Origin: Lanius collurio
Lineage: Eukaryota; Chordata; Aves; Passeriformes; Laniidae
Assembly (NCBI GenBank): GCA_020086605.1
Contig: JACBWW010000029.1
Span: forward strand, 3,630,975 to 3,694,974
Direction of reading: 5' to 3'
Length of the DNA stretch: 64,000 bases
Below the pieces are notes generated by a model. That model saw only the letters and a list, made by a program, of their open reading frames with translations. It was not told the DNA's origin and made no database searches. Made by a program: the position numbers and the translations under genes. This document shows positions 61,801-64,000 of this stretch, in pieces (positions within the stretch are counted from its first letter, which is position 1; each line of letters starts with the position of its first letter).

Positions 61801-63979
61801 AATCTGATGACAGCTAATTAAGATACACAAGTTGCCAGGGTCCCCTATTCCCTCTCCGCCCAATCATGAGATTGTTTGGGGAGTAATAAATGCCATTGCA
61901 TTGGAAGTAGCATCAAAGCATTAAGGAGCCCACAGAGGACTGTCATGCTGGCGGCTGGNAAGAGATTTCTGGGAAGTTTTAAGTGGGAACATTGGCTTCT
62001 GAGTGTGGAAGTTGTACCTGTGTGTTTGTAGGCACAGGGAGCTGTGGGGTATGAGAGAGCCATCATGCCATAGTGTCATTCCATGCCTTCCTCTGCTCAG
62101 TGCCAGGACACCAGCAGATCCCCAAAACACACTAAACATCCTGGCTCCTTTTCCCATCTTCTCTAAAGCAGCAGAATGCTCTAAACTTTGCTTAAAGTTT
62201 AAAAAATTGCAGTGCAGAGAGAAATAATTTTGCTTGGGATGGTACTGGGGGCCTTTGTGCCTCAGTCTTTAGGGAGATGGAGCCACTGTTGGCCTGTGGG
62301 TACAAGGAGATGAGGCACTATGTGAGTTTGGTAGTGACTGTGTCCAAGACAGAATGAGAATGGATACACCATGGCAACTGAAAAATAGAGAGGATTCCCA
62401 CAAATCTCTGCCTGGTCTGGAATTCCTTACTGTTTCGTGTTTCACTGAGCTGTTACAGCTCTTGAGCCCTTGCAATAAGAGGGGGATGCCTTTTACTGAA
62501 AGTCAGAGAGCTTGTAGCTGTGTTAAGTATTCCAAGGAGAGATGGATGCTATTAAAAGTCAAAGTGATAAGCTTTTTTTCTTGAGGCAAGAAAAGCTAAA
62601 CAAAAGCCCTCCCTGCACAATGATTTATTCTTTATGTTTATTAAGTCACCTGAAGAATCAGGCTGGAAATTTATGGCAGCTAATAAACAATGTACAGAGC
62701 AATGTTATTTTCAGCACTGAAATTCATACTCGCAGTATAATGAATTTTTCTCACTGCTGAAGATTCAGGCACTCAATATATACTACTAAAACCTGGAGGA
62801 AAGCAGCTCCAGCAGTGCTTTTGCCATCAGAAATGGGTTTAGAGAGTTTCATGTGCAGAGTGTGAAATGCTTTGGAGTAAGATAAGAAATTGTTACCCCA
62901 AAATTGTAGTATTTCCTTGAGTTGTATTTTTAAATTATCCATGGAGAGTGCAGGGTTGCCTGCTAAAATGTGTGTTAAAGCTGCCTCATCCCTTTGCAGC
63001 CCAGTGCCTGCATCCACTCTGGCCTGCAAAGCTCCTGCTGGATTTCCAGGTGTTTCTGGCAGCTCTGCTGACCTGATGGCCATCAGGGAAGGATGCTTGT
63101 GGGAAGGGTTGGGAGCAGTGTGGTTTGACAGAGATTGGACACTAAAGGGTGTATCTAGGCATGGCTGGGGTGGAAAACCTTGCTGCAGAGAGAGCCTATC
63201 CCCACTGGCCAGTGTTGGGTCTCGCCACCTTCCCTGGGAGGTCCCTGCCATCACTGAATTCCTTTGATCCTGTTCTGCTTTACTGATGACAAATATAGGT
63301 CGGCATCCTGGGTTTAGATATCTTTTTTTGGTAAGTTAACTGGCTGGTAGGTCCTGCAGGGCTGTGTCATGTGGATGAATTGATTGTGGGTCTTTCCAAC
63401 ACATTTGACTTTTCATGCTGCATATCATGCAGTTCCTTTACTTGTTCAAAGGTTTTTCACACTAATCACCAGGGCAGTAGTCACCAGTCTGCCCACGCTG
63501 GTCAATAGATCAGGGGAAAAAAGGGTTTATCTGGTTTCTCCTTTTTTTTTTTTTTTTTTTTTTTTAAACCTGTTTCTCAACAAACAGATAACTCCCAGCT
63601 TTGCAATGGGCAAGTCCCAGTTTCCTTACAATGTGCTCTGTTTTGCCACACTATTTTTAAATGCAGTGAAAGGAGGGAAGGAAGAAAAGCAGGACCTTTC
63701 TGAGATTAGAAAATAGGTGTGGAAAGCAGCTAGCTTGAGGTTGATATTAGTCTTGTTTTCCTCAGCTGGCAGTGGCCCAACCTGCCTGCCCTTGTGCCAG
63801 ATGCTGCTGCAGTTGTCCTTTGTGGCAGTGAGCTGGGCTGAGGGGCTGTCACAGCGATACCTGTGTCACACAGCAGTGCTCAAGCTTGGGGATGGGCTTA
63901 TTTTTTTTTTTGCTCTTCCTTTCCAGGAGTAATGGAATTCAGACTGCCAGCAAACACCAGGGATCAGCTGTGACCAAAG
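49767..63979 (+). CDS. SPINK5: SPINK5 (LEKTI)-like multidomain Kazal-type inhibitor, 5' part
   Basis: Twelve consecutive exons read in frame: 49767-49824, 50995-51020, 52081-52208, 52715-52781, 54343-54470, 54570-54621, 56944-57074, 57646-57724, 58202-58260, 59087-59168, 61518-61645 and 63927-63979. They give at least 330 residues. After a signal peptide, each module is an A exon ending in phase 2 plus a short basic B exon returning to phase 0, the modular exon pattern of LEKTI. Modules 1-3 have four cysteines, lacking Kazal Cys3 and Cys6. Module 1 has Cys-Pro at the second cysteine, like LEKTI domain 1. Modules 2-3 share the CTREN and PVRDASGKQH motifs and have Arg at P1. Module 4 is collapsed. 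Module 5 is Kazal-like with Glu at P1. LEKTI is secreted by epithelia and inhibits kallikrein-type proteases; that role is inferred. I see no clear RXK/RR furin site in the linkers. The gene is truncated by the window edge. Confidence 0.86.
50228..50940 (+). pseudogene. Possible decayed retrocopy in intron 1 of the SPINK5-like gene
   Basis: The stretch reads like coding sequence broken by stops and frame shifts. One open segment (50228-50503) ends in a segment with DAKEDEPYYTSFKWLSKKKW. Further down, in other frames, there are a cysteine-rich acidic segment near 50620-50715 and a Lys-rich segment with paired cysteines near 50730-50795. I do not recognise the parent gene. It could also be an unrelated old repeat; no poly(A) tail or target duplication was identified. 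Confidence 0.3.
50995..51020 (+). CDS. SPINK5: SPINK5-like exon 2 (26 nt, GC donor)
   Basis: This 26-nt exon follows a strong acceptor (tttttctgtcgcag) and ends AAG|gcgagt, a GC donor. It completes DVASQASIK and changes phase from 1 to 0. Without it exon 1 cannot join exon 3 in frame. The size and role match the tiny second exon of SPINK genes. Confidence 0.72.
52081..52208 (+). CDS. SPINK5: SPINK5-like exon 3 (module 1, A exon)
   Basis: This 128-nt exon follows tgcttttcag and ends at CT|gtgagt (phase 2). It encodes a four-cysteine LEKTI-type domain: NEC, SCP, NKC and MC. The residue two after the second cysteine is Thr, so this module is not predicted to be a trypsin inhibitor. Confidence 0.9.
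52715..52781 (+). CDS. SPINK5: SPINK5-like exon 4 (module 1, B exon)
   Basis: A 67-nt exon after tttcttgcag completes a Leu codon and encodes a hydrophilic Lys/Asn/Gly-rich linker with no cysteine. It ends in phase 0 at AAG|gtgagg. Confidence 0.83.
53540..53692 (+). mobile_element. MIR-like SINE relic in intron 4 of the SPINK5-like gene
   Basis: CTGGCTTTTGGCAAGTAATTT, then TTCCCCATCTGCAGAGCTGG, GTGTGAGAGGAAAAATG and TTTAAGTGCTACATAAATG follow the order of MIR signatures (GGCAAGT, CCCCATCTG, GAGGAT, AAGTGCTATATAAATG). It is an old insertion. Confidence 0.5.
54343..54470 (+). CDS. SPINK5: SPINK5-like exon 5 (module 2, A exon)
   Basis: A 128-nt exon after tttgcacag encodes a four-cysteine domain: DEC, LSCTREN, NKC and IMC. 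Arg is at the predicted P1, as in several trypsin-like-inhibiting LEKTI domains. It ends in phase 2 at TT|gtgagt. It is closely similar to exon 7. Confidence 0.92.
54570..54621 (+). CDS. SPINK5: SPINK5-like exon 6 (module 2, B exon)
   Basis: A 52-nt exon after ttctcttccag encodes a Lys/Arg-rich linker (FKRENERKLSKNRQGKDK) and ends in phase 0 at AAG|gtgaga. Confidence 0.85.
56944..57074 (+). CDS. SPINK5: SPINK5-like exon 7 (module 3, A exon)
   Basis: A 131-nt exon after cttctgcag encodes a four-cysteine domain (DDC, LSCTREN, NKC, LMC) with Arg at P1. It has one more residue than exon 5, between the first and second cysteines. The shared PVRDASGKQH and MCAEKL segments indicate duplication of modules 2 and 3. 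Confidence 0.92.
57646..57724 (+). CDS. SPINK5: SPINK5-like exon 8 (module 3, B exon)
   Basis: A 79-nt exon after cccttcttgcag completes a Leu codon and encodes a basic Gln/Gly/Arg-rich linker. It ends in phase 0 at CAG|gtgaga. Confidence 0.83.
57809..57855 (+). repeat. 23-bp tandem duplication
   Basis: Two units ending in CCTGGGGTGATCAAGGTG sit in intron 8 of the SPINK5-like gene. They differ at one base. Confidence 0.9.
58202..58260 (+). CDS. SPINK5: SPINK5-like exon 9 (module 4, collapsed A exon)
   Basis: After a strong acceptor (ccccttttgcag) the exon opens with KDC, the expected start of a LEKTI domain, and ends in phase 2 at GG|gtgagt. It has 59 nt instead of 128, and cysteines 2, 4 and 5 and the reactive loop are absent. 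The 69-nt shortfall is a multiple of three and the A-exon phase is kept. Splice sites on both sides and an open joined frame support a real exon, but an exon prediction alone cannot prove use. Confidence 0.6.
59087..59168 (+). CDS. SPINK5: SPINK5-like exon 10 (module 4, B exon)
   Basis: An 82-nt exon after ctctctgccag continues the phase-2 frame into a Gly/Arg/Ser-rich linker with a single cysteine and an acidic end (DTDEDTM). It ends in phase 0 at ATG|gtaaat, a weaker donor. A 41-bp minisatellite begins a few bases into the following intron. Confidence 0.6.
59179..59301 (+). repeat. 41-bp minisatellite, about three units
   Basis: Three near-identical units starting CTCCTGCCCCTCGGGTGGCA begin near 59179, 59220 and 59261. 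The array starts about ten bases after the exon 10 splice donor of the SPINK5-like gene. Confidence 0.95.
61518..61645 (+). CDS. SPINK5: SPINK5-like exon 11 (module 5, Kazal-like A exon)
   Basis: A 128-nt exon after tttctctcttcag encodes five cysteines with true Kazal spacing, including PVCGTDGKTYKNEC. The third Kazal cysteine missing from modules 1-3 is present. The residue two after the second cysteine is Glu, an acidic predicted P1. It ends in phase 2 at AT|gtgagt. Confidence 0.93.
61959..61959. other. Ambiguous base (N)
   Basis: A single undetermined base inside intron 11 of the SPINK5-like gene; the only one in the window. It does not touch a predicted exon. Confidence 0.98.
63542..63565 (+). 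repeat. Poly(T) tract in intron 11
   Basis: A run of 24 T, about 360 bases upstream of exon 12 of the SPINK5-like gene. Confidence 0.9.
63927..63979 (+). CDS. SPINK5: SPINK5-like exon 12 (module 5, B exon; edge of window)
   Basis: After cctttccag the frame continues as MSNGIQTASKHQG and onward without a cysteine. The best donor is AAAG|gtatgg, which ends in phase 1 rather than the phase 0 of other B exons, so the 3' boundary is uncertain. The frame also stays open to the window end. Confidence 0.62.
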
Positions 63980-64000
63980 GTATGGAGACAGAGAGGCTTA

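Noticed and set aside
61165..61863. 232-codon minus-strand open frame
   Set aside because: It overlaps exon 11 of the SPINK5-like gene on the opposite strand, whose Kazal cysteine pattern and splice sites are clear.
63000..63090. Extra SPINK5-like exon after the acceptor-like tttgcag
   Set aside because: Phase and cysteine spacing do not fit an A or B exon, and exon 11 joins exon 12 without it.

Overview
The window looks like nuclear DNA of a bird, possibly a songbird. It carries several truncated CR1 retrotransposon 3' ends on both strands, much older CR1 and MIR-like SINE relics, small exons with GT-AG boundaries, and two Kazal-type serine protease inhibitor (SPINK) genes. In human, SPINK1 lies on the opposite strand upstream of SPINK5, and the same order and divergent orientation appear here. 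No rRNA, tRNA, CRISPR, plasmid or prokaryotic feature was seen. Exons were found by reading splice sites, codon phase and cysteine spacing by eye.

Layout. Positions 1-8.7 kb are intergenic, with a CpG-rich patch holding a 13-bp minisatellite (about 7.0-7.48 kb) and a CR1 copy (about 7.49-8.19 kb). A complete four-exon SPINK1-like gene lies on the minus strand from a TATA box at 13.78 kb to a poly(A) signal at 8.75 kb. From 13.8 to 49.7 kb I see no convincing gene. That interval holds CR1 pieces (19.0, 35.3-36.9, 41.8, 45.7 kb), MIR-like relics (14.5, 28.2, 44.1 kb), homopolymer runs, and an inverted pair of about 240-bp sequences (16.75 and 23.0 kb) whose core is identical over about 50 bp. 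From 49.67 kb to the right edge runs the 5' part of a SPINK5 (LEKTI)-like gene on the plus strand. Twelve exons are visible and the gene continues beyond the window.

Gene logic. The SPINK1-like product is a small secreted inhibitor with one complete six-cysteine Kazal domain and arginine at the predicted P1 site, so a trypsin-like target is expected. The SPINK5-like product is a secreted multidomain inhibitor. Each domain is encoded by an exon pair: an A exon of about 128 nt ending in phase 2 and a short B exon returning to phase 0. The first three modules are four-cysteine LEKTI-type domains. The fourth (exons 9-10) has collapsed to a 59-nt A exon without the inhibitory loop. The fifth (exons 11-12) is Kazal-like but shows only five cysteines before the edge. 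Both genes have a TATA box about 100 bp upstream of the ATG.

The most unusual observations are the collapsed fourth module, the odd cysteine count of the fifth, the inverted duplicate with its near-perfect core, and a probable GC-AG intron after the second SPINK5-like exon.
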